This document shows, piece by piece, positions 1-11,223 of a DNA stretch of 64,000 nt. Source of the DNA: Agrostemma githago (lineage: Eukaryota; Streptophyta; Magnoliopsida; Caryophyllales; Caryophyllaceae); contig OY288247.1 in the NCBI GenBank assembly GCA_958450325.1, positions 61,631,701 through 61,695,700 on the forward strand, read 5' to 3'. Within the stretch, counting starts at the first letter, position 1. Each line of letters starts with the position of its first letter. The translations under genes were made by a program, and so were the position numbers. The notes below the pieces were generated by a model. The model worked only from the letters and a program-made list of their open reading frames with translations. It was not told the origin of the DNA and made no database searches.

Positions 1-2592
1 TACTATTACCGTTATGCTGCTGCTGCTACTTCCGTGTCCTCCTTTATTCCCACTGACCACTGTTTATGTGCTTGCGCTGCTGTTCGTTGATACTAATTAA
101 TGTCGATAATCTTCTGTTAGCTCGTTTTTGTTTCGGTTGTTAGTCGTTGTTGTGCGCTGCTTTACGTACTACTGCTACCACTGTTCTTCTTCCTCTTCTT
201 TCTCTTTTCCTTTTCTTCTTTTCCCTCTTCATTTCAATGCTGGCTGCTGCTGTCCCATTTGTTGTGGTTGTTCTGTTGTCATTCGCTGCTGTGCTGTTTG
301 TATTGGTGCAATGGTTCGCTGCTGTATGTGTTGTTTGTATTGGTGCAACGGTCTGCTTGTGCAGTTCATTGTTTTCGTCCTGCTTTCCTCCTTCTTTTCC
401 CGTCTCCTTCTCGTTCTTTATGCTATTTCTGTCCGTGTTTGTCACTGAAGTTGCTGCTGCTGTCTTCTGCTATTTTTTTCTTGTCGATGTCGATTTGTTG
501 CCGCTGTTTCATTTTGCTCAGATCTGTGGTTCAGTTTGCGCGTAGTTGTCGCCATCATGACTATGTCTCTTCATTCTTGTTATTCTTTCTCGTTCTCTTC
601 TCCCGCTCTCCCTTACCTCTATCTCCGAATTTTGCTCTTTCAGTCGTGTACTACCCGCCCTTGTCGTCTTGCCTCGGAACAATCTGGAAACAATTTTGTA
701 GATATCTAGGGTCGGAGCCTCAATCGAAGGGCAAATACCATGACGATTTATTCAAGGTAACTTTAGGACGTTACTCGATTTTATATCGTATGTTTGAGTA
801 GTAGTATGTAGTAAATATTTTAACTCCGGTTTTCTAATTTTAGCTATTTATTGTTTGCTAAAATATTATTTTTAAATCGTATGCCTTATAAATATTTTTA
901 CGACTTTCGATATCGTTTTATAAATCGTTAGTAGTTTAATTATTTACGATCGTTTTAGTATTTTGTTGGTTATCGTGACACTAGTAACTAAATAATAACG
1001 ATTTCATATTTTCTTCATATTTCGTTAATTTATAATTTTAACTCGAAATCGTATTTTTATATTTTAATCGAAATTTGTATACTTGTTAATAAATTAATTT
1101 TCGTTTTACGATTTATTCTAATAAATGAGAAAATAGTCGATTTTGCTTTTAAATATATTTTTAGTCGAGACTATTTTCACTAATAATTTTCTATTTGTTT
1201 CTGATTGACTATTTTTATTAAAATCCATATTATTTATTAGTAAAAACTATTTGTTAAAAATAATTTGAATTCTTCGTAAATTTCATTTCATTTATAAAGT
1301 TCATCGACTCAATTAATTTTGATATCCTTTTCTTAAAACATCTCTTTTCTAAAATTTATAGTTTTAACTCGATTTCCTAATTATTCATAAAATACTATAA
1401 AATGACTTATTATATTTTATTTATATTTTGAGTAACGAATTTAGAAATTTATTAAAGTTACGATAGCGACGATAATAATAAAAATGTCAATTTCGTTAGA
1501 AATGCTATTTTTAATACATTTCACTTATTCTAATAACTTACGTATTTTCTATAAGAATATTTCTATTTTAATCAAGTTTCTAAAATTAGTAAGTTTCTAT
1601 TTATAGAAAGTTTCTCTTTTTAATATAAAATGTTTATTTCTTTTATCTTCATATTATTCATAATGATTATATCTCTTGTATATATCGATAATGGCTATTT
1701 TGGAGTTATGGAATAAGGACAGGTATGAGGTTTAGAGTAATATATTCTGGGGTTTACGTTTTTGCCATCAACTATAAGGCTGGTGTGTCTTTATGGGGCA
1801 CACTGGTTGTTGAACCGAGCATACATGGTGTTCGGGAGTGTGTGTACATTTTGACCTTAAACTCGTGCCTCGCAGTGTAAGACGCCGTCGGGTTGAACTG
1901 AGTATTTATGGTGCTCGGGAGGGGTGTGCATATTATCTTAAACTAGGGCCACGCATTTATAAGTCGCCGTCCTATTATGGTTGAGTAGCCTAGTTAGAGA
2001 CCGAAGTTTGATTTGTTTGAACTAAGTTCTCGAAGCTAGTTTTAGTATTCTCCTAGTGAAAGTCTAGCCGTCTACACTAAACTTATCCATAACGACATTT
2101 TGAATATTTTTATTATTATCAATACGTTTTTGATTTGCAGGTTGACCAATATTTGAGTTTTCTTCTTTTATTGTTCCAATATTTTAAGTTTTCGGTGAAA
2201 ACTTATTTTTATTATATCGTTTTAATGTTTTTTCTTTTTAAATATTTTGATATAATAATACTATTATTTTTCCATATGATATATTATGGCTGGGAGAACG
2301 TCCGAGTTACTCCCCACTGACGTGGCTGTTATGTTTATAACATGACAGGTATTTGCTGCTGGGTTTTGGGTGTGAGCTAGCGAGTAGCATGGATCCTACT
2401 CTTCCTTCATTCGTGTTTATTTGTGGATTTGTATAAACCCGTTTGGAGATTTTACTTTTAGCCCTTTTGTAAAAAGAGGCCTTTGTATTGACTTACCATT
2501 TCTTTTGATAAGATATAGTTTGTCAGTGTGTTTTAATCCCACTCTACAGTGTTTCCGCCACTGTATTGCGTTAGAATTTCTAGGGGATTACA
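1..2592 (+). repeat. 5' LTR of element A, truncated by the window start
   Basis: Corresponds base for base to 6523-9126. It ends GGGGATTACA immediately before the primer-binding site. The first 800 bases are rich in CTG/GCT and TTC runs, which produces overlapping Leu/Cys/Ser/Phe-rich reading frames that I do not regard as genes. Bases 830-1700 are very AT-rich. The last 350 bases form a module shared with the solo LTRs at 11224 and 19108. Confidence 0.9.
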
Positions 2593-2594
2593 GT

Positions 2595-2606
2595 TGGTAT
2601 CAGAGC
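2595..2606 (+). other. Primer-binding site (initiator Met-tRNA type)
   Basis: TGGTATCAGAGC begins two bases after the 5' LTR and is the standard complement of the 3' end of plant initiator methionine tRNA. It would prime minus-strand synthesis of element A. Confidence 0.92.
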
Positions 2607-5203
2607 ATTGTTGCTCCCGACGCTTACACCTGATTCTAGGAAAAATACCAGTAAATTATTTAAACAGTAAATAAAAATATTATTAGAGATGGGTAGAAAC
2701 AAATAAGGACTTAACTGTTAGGTTTATATGTTCTTTTAACTCAATGGTTAACATTGAATATTTGTTTTATAAGTCCAAGAAGAAGACGATGAGTGGACAA
2801 GATGTTGACTTGATGCTGCTCCAGATCGGGACAAGACTTACTTATCGCTCTCAACGCCTGTTGACTCGAGTGGACAACTTGGTGCTTCAAGAAAGATGCC
2901 GATGGTGACTTTTAGCTCCGGTTCAGTTTACTTAAGCTACAGGCCAGATGATCAAGAGTAGATTCATGTTCCGTGATGTCGCAGTAGATCCCGATGGAGC
3001 GACCCAATACTTGTGTGCTCGTTCCTCCACAAGAAGATGAAGTAATCCTTTTGGACCCCTCGTGAACTCTGGAGACCCGAAGATTCTCCTCTGGTTCAAG
3101 AACTTAGTAATATAGGATCCTCGATTCTTTTCTTCCTTCCTCTACTTCTTCCAATTCATCTCTTTTATATTCTCATCTTCATTCTCTTGGTGAATCCTTG
3201 TTCTGTTATTCTATTCTACCATCTTTATCTTGAGATTCTTTGGTTTGACTGAATTCTGTCTTAGTAAACCCGTTATATAGAGATTTGAGGTTTAGTAAAC
3301 CCTGATTACCTGATTTGAGGATTGTGAGTCTACCCTATCTTCTAAGCAAGTGAGAAATTCTTGAGAATTAATTTGAATGGCAAGTTGTTGCTTGATGGAA
3401 TTAGGATGTTACCTTGGGCATTGAACCTTGGGTTATAGGTTACTTTGACTATTTTGGAGTACTTAGAGTTGAATATATTTTGGAGTAGTAAGAGTATATC
3501 ATATTTGATGAAGTTGACATAGATTACCGTGTTTCTTATGGATTTGATTGTTGATCGTTGTTTAAGGTTGTAACCCATGAACTTTGGAATTGAGTGGTCT
3601 GACTTGGATAAAATGTTGTTGCCCATGAAGAAAAGAGCTATCTTACACAATCACGGTTTGTGGGTTGTCTTGAGGAATACTTTGATGTCAATCATCTTGA
3701 TGGATTTATAGTTAAGAACCCTTAGACCAACGAGATTGTGGCTTCGTTGAGTTAATATTTTGGTGATTTCGTTGATACGATATGAAATTTGGTGGAATTC
3801 TCAGAAACCTTAGTTGAAGGACGTGTTTTGAAGATGTGAGTGTTCGCGCCATTACTTATTGGTTTGAGCGTGTTTGAGAATTCGTTGTACTTTTCCAAGT
3901 TTTGTACTTGTGGCATTATATATAAATTGATGATCATTTTTGAGGATTGTTGTGCCCGAACATTGTTAATTGGTGGATCTTGTTTACTGTTCCTTACTCG
4001 AGAAATTTGGGATGCACCTCGAGTTCGAACTTTATGAGCTTTGGATTTGGGAACCCTATCGATCGCAAGTTTGGGGTGTGTTTTTGATGACCGTTGGAAT
4101 TTTAATTGATGAGATTAGATTGTAAAACAATTGTGGAATAGTATCGTGTCGTTTGACTGGTTGGATAGTCACGTAGGACATTTTTGGGATTGTGACCAGT
4201 AGTACCACCTAGTGCATAATATTGGACTTAACGTATTTGATGGAAATTAGGAACCCGTGTTGTGGGAGTCGCTCCGGGAATCTCGAGATGGTTAACTTCT
4301 TCTGTAATTCCTTGAAAGCCCCGTTTGACTCTCAATTTCGTTCCTCCCATTAGCGTTTCTTAAATCTTGCTACTTCTTCTTCGGCCAATTTCCTTCGACT
4401 TCTTTATCGGGTTTGAAAATTTCTGTTTCAATTTGTCGTTGACTCTGACTCTATTTATCCGTTTACCATTTCCCGAACCCTTGTTATGAAAAGTTTGACT
4501 AGTTCAAAATTTTGGGGCTATCGTGAAATTTTAACGTTTTGAGTTATAAATTTCAAAACTCTGTACTTCATTTCTATTTTATTTTGATAACACATATATT
4601 TCGTCATGTTTCAAAATGTCTTAATAATTTATTTTAAAATATTTCGAAATTGTTTAAAATTTTAATTTTGATTTTCAAGCGATCGAGATTTTATGAAAAC
4701 TTTCTTAATTGCAAATATTTTGATTTCTATGAGGTTATTATGTAAAACGGTTTAATATTTTCAAAAAACTTCGTCTGTCTAAATTTTGTTTTGTTGCCGT
4801 TAGACTTTAAATCTGTTATTGAAAATGTTTGTCGACTGATTCGATTTTTATCTACCAACTACAAAATTTGTTTTCTCAAATTTTTGTTTGGTCTTAAAAC
4901 AAAATATAGACAAATTTCTTAATCAAAACGTTTTACTGTTGCTTTGAAAATATTTGGGCCCCTCGAGCTCGTTTACAATTTTATTAATTTAAATAATTTA
5001 TAACTTTGGGTAACCGAGCCTACATTATCTTGAAATGAATTTTTGTTTTCGATTTCGATTTCATATCACGTTTAAAGTTGCAAAAAAAAATTTAAACCGA
5101 GATTGTGATGCGAATTAAGCATTCTTCTTTTGTTCAAATGATGTAACCTTGTTTTCCATTTTATTATTACGTTTTTGTTAGTTTCGAGGACTAAACTTCT
5201 TTT
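2607..5203 (+). other. Non-coding interior of element A
   Basis: No frame longer than about 100 codons and no recognisable protein motif on either strand. A short frame from about 2790 (starting MSGQDVDLM) could be a gag remnant but stops within 40 codons. From 4500 on, the sequence is AT-rich with many TTTCGAAA-like runs. I see nothing else here. Confidence 0.7.
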
Positions 5204-5215
5204 AGTGGGGAAGAT
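5204..5215 (+). other. Polypurine tract of element A
   Basis: AGTGGGGAAGAT lies directly before the TG that opens the 3' LTR, the expected position of the plus-strand primer. Confidence 0.85.
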
Positions 5216-8200
5216 TGTAACACCCCTGGTTTTATAAATTAAATTAAATTAAAATTACGTTCGTATTTTTATTTTTACGATTTAACTCGTAATTCTTAAA
5301 ATTTATTATAAAACGAATTTATTGTTTAATCGTTTCAAACTCCTAAAATTCTATTTGTCTCGGAACCCTTATATTTAAACGTTTTCATTTCTGTTTCAAA
5401 TTACTTTATACATTTAATTTAATTCTTACTGAAAGTCTATTCCGACGATTTAAATTCTAAATTCTTTTTATTTATTTACATTTAAGCTCGAATTTTCTGT
5501 TTTTTTTTCGGCTTGAAGCTCATTTATTTCAAGTTTCGTCAAAATATTTATTTCATTTCCTCGAGAAATCAATTTAATCCACTTTATCGAAAATTTATTA
5601 TTTATCGGGAAATACATTTTCATCGTCTAATTATTTATTTCTATAAACTTTGTTTTCGTCTCAAATAATTTATTTACTCATCTTATGAGACGGTCCAATT
5701 ATTTATTTATTTTATTGATTCGGTTTTAATTCGTCTTTTGGGTCAGTCAACTTATCGTTACGGAATTAATCCGTATTTCTAACCCACTTAATTTGAGTCC
5801 CACATGTTAATTACATACATCCCCCCATCTTTTGTCTTCCCACTCATTTACGTACACCCTTTGCCTTCCTTTTTCATTTGTCACCCACCGCTTCAAATTG
5901 TTGGTTCTCACATTCTTCGTCACCTTTTCGTTCCCCTCTTCTTCTCTTGTTTCCTCCGCTTCCTTCATCCCTTTTCTTCGTCTATTTGTTCTGCTGCTGT
6001 TGCTGCGCTTTGGGCCGGCGTTTGCCGCTACTGCTATGCCCGATTTCCTCCAATTTCTTCGGCCATCTCGAACCTCTCCCCTGTTTTCGGCCCCTGTTCT
6101 CGCCGGCGTTTCTGTTTGCCGTTTCTATTCGCTGCTGCTGTACCGCACTGCTGCTGCCGGTACTGCTACTACTCTTTTTCGTTCCTCTTTTCTCTTCTTC
6201 TCCTTCGTGGTCTGCTTGTTTTTCTGTCTCGGTTTTGTTCCGGCTGCTGCGATTGTTCTGTTCTATTAACTGGTCGTTGCTTCTTCTCTTTCATTTTCTT
6301 TCGATTCACTTGTCATGTCTGTCTGTCTGCTGCTGTCCTGTTTGTATGCTTCCTCTTTTTCCTCCGTTTTCTTCTTCATTCTTCGTTTCTTCGTCATTCT
6401 ATTTGCTGTTGTTCGTGTCGGTTTGCTGCTGTTTATTGTGTCACGACATGCTGTCCATTGTTTTCTCTTTCTTTTCTTCTTCTTTTCCTGATCTACTATT
6501 TCGTTTTTTGGGCTGCTGCTGTTACTATTACCGTTATGCTGCTGCTGCTACTTCCGTGTCCTCCTTTATTCCCACTGACCACTGTTTATGTGCTTGCGCT
6601 GCTGTTCGTTGATACTAATTAATGTCGATAATCTTCTGTTAGCTCGTTTTTGTTTCGGTTGTTAGTCGTTGTTGTGCGCTGCTTTACGTACTACTGCTAC
6701 CGCTGTTCTTCTTCCTCTTCTTTCTCTTTTCCTTTCCTTCTTTTCCCTCTTCATTTCAATGCTGGCTGCTGCTGTCCCATTTGTTGTGGTTGTTCTGTTG
6801 TCGTTCGCTGCTGTGCTGTTTATATTGGTGCAACGGTTCGCTGCTGTATGTGTTGTTTGTATTGGTGCAACGGTCTGCTTGTGCAGTTCATTGTTTTCGT
6901 CCTGCTTTCCTCCTTCTTTTCCCGTCTCCTTCTCGTTCTTTATGCTATATCTGTCCGTGTTTGTCACCGAAGTTGCTGCTGCTGTCTTCTGCTACTTTTT
7001 TCTTGTCGATGTCGATTTGTTGACGCTGTTTCATTTTGCTCAGATCTGTGGTTCAGTTTGCGCGTAGTTGTCGCCATCATGACTATGTCTCTTCATTCTT
7101 GTTATTCTTTCTCGTTCTCTTCTCCCGCTCTCCCTTACCTCTATCTCCGAATTTTGCTCTTTCAGTCGTGTACTACCCGCCGTTGTCGTCTTGCCTCGGA
7201 ACAATCTGGAAACAATTTTGTAGATATCTAGGGTCGGAGCCTGAATCGAAGGGCAAATACAATGACGATTTATTCAAGGTAACTTTAGGACGTTACTCGA
7301 TTTTATATCGTATGTTTGAGTAGTAGTATGTAGTAAATATTTTAACTCCGGTTTTCTAATTTTAGCTATTTATTATTTGCTAAAATATTATTTTTAAATC
7401 GTATGCCTTATAAATATTTTTACGACTTTCGATATCGTTTTATAAATCGTTAGTAGTTTAATTATTTACGATCGTTTTAGTATTTTGTTGGTTATCGTGA
7501 CACTAGTAACTAAATAATAACGATTTCATATTTTCTTCATATTTCGTTAATTTATAATTTTAACTCGACATCGTATTTTTATATTTTAATCGAAATTTGT
7601 ATACTTGTTAATAAATTAATTTTCGTTTTACAATTTATTCTAATAAATGAGAAAATAGTCGATTTTGCTTTTAAATATACTTTTAGTCGAGACTATTTTC
7701 ACTGATAATTTTCTATTTGTTTCTGATTGACTATTTTTATTAAAATCCATATTATTTATTAATAAAAACTATTTGTTAAAAATAATTTGAATTCTTCGTA
7801 AATTTCATTTTATTTATAAAGTTCGTCGACTCAATTAATTTTGATATCATTTTCTTAAAACATCTCTTTTCTAAAATTTATAGTTTTAACTCGATTTTCT
7901 AATTATTTATAAAATACTATAAAATGACTTATTATATTTTATTTATATTTTGAGTAACGAATTTAGAAATTTATTAAAGTTACGATAGCGACGATAATAG
8001 TAAAAATGTCAATTTGTTAGAAATGCTATTTTTAATACATTTCACTTATTCTAATAACTTACGTATTTTCTATAAGAATATTTCTATTTTAATCAAGTTT
8101 CTAAAATTAGTAAGTTTCTATTTATAGAAAGTTTCTCTTTTTAATATAAAATGTTTATTTCTTTTATCTTCATATTATTCATAATGATTATATCTCTTGT

Positions 8201-9126
8201 ATATATCGATAATGGCTATTTTGGAGTTATGGAATAAGGACAGGTGTGAGGTTTAGAGTAATATATTCTGGGGTTTACGTTTTTGCCAACTATAAGGCTG
8301 GTGTGTCTTTATGGGGCACACTGGTTGTTGAACCGAGCATATATGGTGTTCGGGAGTGTGTGTACATTTTGACCTTAAACTCGTGCCTCGCAGTGTAAGA
8401 CGCCGTCGGGTTGAACTGAGTATTTATGGTGCTCGGGAGGGGTGTGCATAATATCTTAAACTAGGGTCACGCATTTATAAGTCGCCGTTCTATTATGGTT
8501 GAGTAGCCTAGTTAGAGATCGAAGTTTGATTTGTTTGAACTAAGTTCTCGAAGCTAGTTTTAGTATTCTCCTAGTGAATGTCTAGCCGTCTACACTAAAC
8601 TTATCCATAACGACATTTTGAATATTTTTATTATTATCAATACGTTTTTGATTTGCAGGTTGACAAATATTTGAGTTTTCTTCTGAAAACTTGTTCTGAT
8701 TTTATTGTTCCAATATTTTAAGTTTTCGGTGAAAACTTATTTTTATTATATCGTTTTAATGTTTTCTCTTTTTAAATATTTTGATATAATAATACTATTA
8801 TTTTTCAATATGATATATTATGGCTGGGAGAACGTCCGAGTTACTCCCCACTGACGTGGCTGTTATGTTTATAACATGACAGGTATTTGCTGCTGGGTTT
8901 TGGGTGTGAACTAGCGAGTAGCGTGGATCCTACTCTTCCTTCATTCGTGTTTATTTGTGGATTTGTATAAACCCGTTTGGAGATTTTACTTTTAGCCCTT
9001 TTGTAAAAAGAGGCCTTTGTATTGACTTACCATTTCTTTTAATAAGATATAGTTTGTCAGTGTGTTTTAATCCCACTCTATAGTGTTTCCGCCACTGTAT
9101 TGCGTTAGAATTTCTAGGGGATTACA
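5216..9126 (+). repeat. 3' LTR of element A (3911 bp, complete)
   Basis: Runs from TGTAACACCC to GGGGATTACA, with near-inverted ends. Internal zones are an AT-rich start, a CTG/TTC-rich pyrimidine zone at about 5880-7150, an AT-rich zone to about 8200, then the conserved end module at about 8820-9126. Long frames inside it (up to 272 codons at 5804-6622) have low-complexity Leu/Phe/Cys/Ser composition and overlap in two or three phases, so they are not annotated as genes. Confidence 0.93.
8860..8882 (+). promoter_or_regulatory. Conserved LTR-end hairpin
   Basis: The stem CTGTT-ATGTT pairs with AACAT-GACAG around a 3-base loop, with one G-U pair. The same hairpin occurs in the 5' LTR at 2326-2348 and, with changed loop and one changed pair, at 13946-13967 and 21434-21454. 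It lies about 245 bases before the LTR end, probably in the transcribed R/U5 part. Confidence 0.6.
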
Positions 9127-9782
9127 TTAGTAATCTTCAATAATCCATTATGAATGTTCATGTTTATGTATGTTTCATTATGGGTGTTGGGTTTATTATC
9201 TTGAACATGAGTGAGTAGTACTCTTGCTAGGATTAGTAGGGGAATTGGGTGTCTTAATGAGTGATTAAGGGTTTGTGTGGATTGTTGGTGGAAGTTTGAG
9301 TTGCTTCTTGGCTATATGCATAGAACATGTTTGATGAATTGCTTGAATGACTAGTAGTTGCAAATGCATGTTTTCTTGCCTTCTTCTTGCGGTCGGTTTA
9401 AGTAGCGAGAGCCCGGACTATACCTAGATAACTCGACTACCCCCTTCACCTTTGCTCTTCCATGATCAATCCATCACCCTTGAACCCGACCTAATCCTAG
9501 TTCTTTTCCTATTTGTTTTCCTCTTCTTCTTAGCTATTATTCCTTTAGTTAGTTGATTCCCTAGCCTTAGTTGTTACACTTAGCTTATTCTTAGTCTTAG
9601 ACTTCTCCCCTTTTTATCGTTTTAGTTAGTTTAGCCTTAAGACCTAGTCAAGTCTTTAGGCGAAACCTAGTTTAAACCCTCTTTACCGTCCCCGTGGACT
9701 CGACCCGACTTGCCCTATCTACGTGTTAGGATTAGTTGGCTATTATTTGATCGGTGGGATCCACGACAAATCCCTCCCGTCA
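9127..9782 (+). repeat. Truncated LTR of the element D family
   Basis: Read on plus, this matches the minus-strand reading of about 60066-60760. Shared features include the GCGAGAGCCCGG block, the GACTCGACCCGACTTGCCC-like block and the end ACGACAAATCCC..TCA. Its left part is cut by element A, so A appears to have inserted into it. To its right the pyrimidine array resumes at once. Confidence 0.75.
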
Positions 9783-11223
9783 GCCTCTCCCCCCAATGAT
9801 TTAAGATTCATCTTTAAATATGTCTCGCTTTTGTAATTTTGTTTAGTGAGGTTCTCGTTCTTTCAATTCTTTTAACCTTAGCACCCTCTTCCGGCCCTTC
9901 TCCCTCTCCCCTTACTTTCCCATTGCCTTCTACTAAGATCGGTTTTACTCCTCGTCTATCACCTTCATATCCCCTTCTCCTTCCGTTTTCCCTCTTCGTC
10001 CCTCGTCTCTCACCCAACTCTCATATAAGTAATATGTGTTTCTCTTGTCCTCTAGTTTAACCAGAGTGACATCTCTTTAACTCCTTCAACCCTTTCCTTA
10101 CTCTTCACTACTTGATCCTTCGACCCTCTTCTCGCTGCACCTTTTCATGCTAATCATTTCCCGTTTACTAATATAAGTTTTCTTCATCATTCACTTTCTC
10201 CTTCCTCCTTCGTCTTCCCCATTCTCCTTACCTTGCGCCTCTTTATGCTCCTCCTCATCATTCAAGATGCATCCTTACATACGGTTATCTTTATTTGTTA
10301 TCTAGTTCAGCAAAGGTTTGTCACTTCCGCTCATCTTTTCCTTCACGTCCTTATGTCTCATTACCTTATATCCTTCTTCCCTTAACGTTGCTTACTTTCT
10401 GGTTGCTCATGCCCATCTACTAAGATCATTTTTTCTTCTTTTCTAGCTTTTTGTCTTCTTATTCCCCTTTTTCCTCCGTCTTCCTTTCCTTCTTCTGCTC
10501 CTCACATCTAATATTCATTTTTTGTATGAATTGCTTTTGTCATTTATTTGAGTGAGTATGCCATCATTTCAACTTTTTTTCTACCCATCGGATTCCTTAA
10601 ATTCTCTTCTTACACGCTCTGTTCTCCTTATTGCCCCACTCCACCCCTCCTCCGTAACTTTCCCTTTATTATTCCTCATTCCTCATCTAATAAGATCGTT
10701 TTTCCTCGTCTTTCACATCATATTATCCTTTCCCTTCTCCTCATCAGCTAATATTCGTCTATATACAACTTCTTTTCGTCGTGTAGTTCAGCGAGAGTGT
10801 GTCCCTTCAATGCCTTCTAACCTTCCCATTATTCACCTTATCTTCGACACTCGCTTGTATTACCTCTCCATAATGTTTTTCTTTTTCCGATCATATTCCT
10901 TATTCTCTGTTGCTAAGATTAATCCATTCCTTCTCCACATCCTTTTGTCCTTCCCGTTCCTCTCTTCCTCCCTCTTCCCTCATCCCTTCTTACTTATCCC
11001 TCTAAAGCTCATCCTCTTATTGTCCTTCCTTCCCCTTCTACTATGATCATTTTTCCTCTTCCTCTACCTCCTTTCTTACCTTTATCATCCTCTTACAATC
11101 CTAATTAATTTCAAAATTAAATACTATTTTTCTCTTGTCATCTATTTTAGGGAGTTTATTCCATTTAACTTTGATCATTTTCTCATGTATTCCTCCTTAT
11201 CTTTCTTTTCTTGTCTTTCCTAA
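9783..11223 (+). repeat. Pyrimidine-rich tandem array, segment 1
   Basis: The plus strand is mostly C and T. Units of about 200-350 bp consist of a C/T-only stretch followed by an AT-richer box of the form AAGATTCATCCTTAAATATG, then CTTTTGTCATTTAGTTTAGCGAG. Boxes are visible near 9807, 10264, 10504, 10745 and 11100. About 1 kb here (10120-11200) recurs with few changes at 14945-15880. Reading frames in the array are compositional and not called. Confidence 0.85.

Larger units (their letters stand above)
1..9126 (+). mobile_element. Element A: non-autonomous LTR retrotransposon with 3.9 kb LTRs (left end outside window)
   Basis: Seen: bases 1-2592 are repeated almost exactly at 6523-9126, separated by 2.6 kb with a primer-binding site just after the first copy and a purine tract just before the second. 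The complete LTR starts TGTAACACCC and ends GGGGATTACA. Orientation is plus. The interior has no reading frame resembling gag or pol, so the element would depend on proteins from elsewhere, in the manner of LARD-type elements (established class). The two LTR copies differ by scattered substitutions and a few small indels, for example 19 bp near 8683, so the insertion looks fairly recent. Superfamily cannot be proved without pol; the Met primer site is compatible with either Ty3/gypsy or Ty1/copia. Confidence 0.88.

Noticed and set aside
5804..6622. Overlapping 145-272 codon frames in the element A LTR, also at 128-801 and 6650-7323
   Set aside because: Low-complexity Leu/Phe/Cys/Ser composition from CTG/TTC repeats, open in two or three phases at once, no domain; they are LTR sequence.
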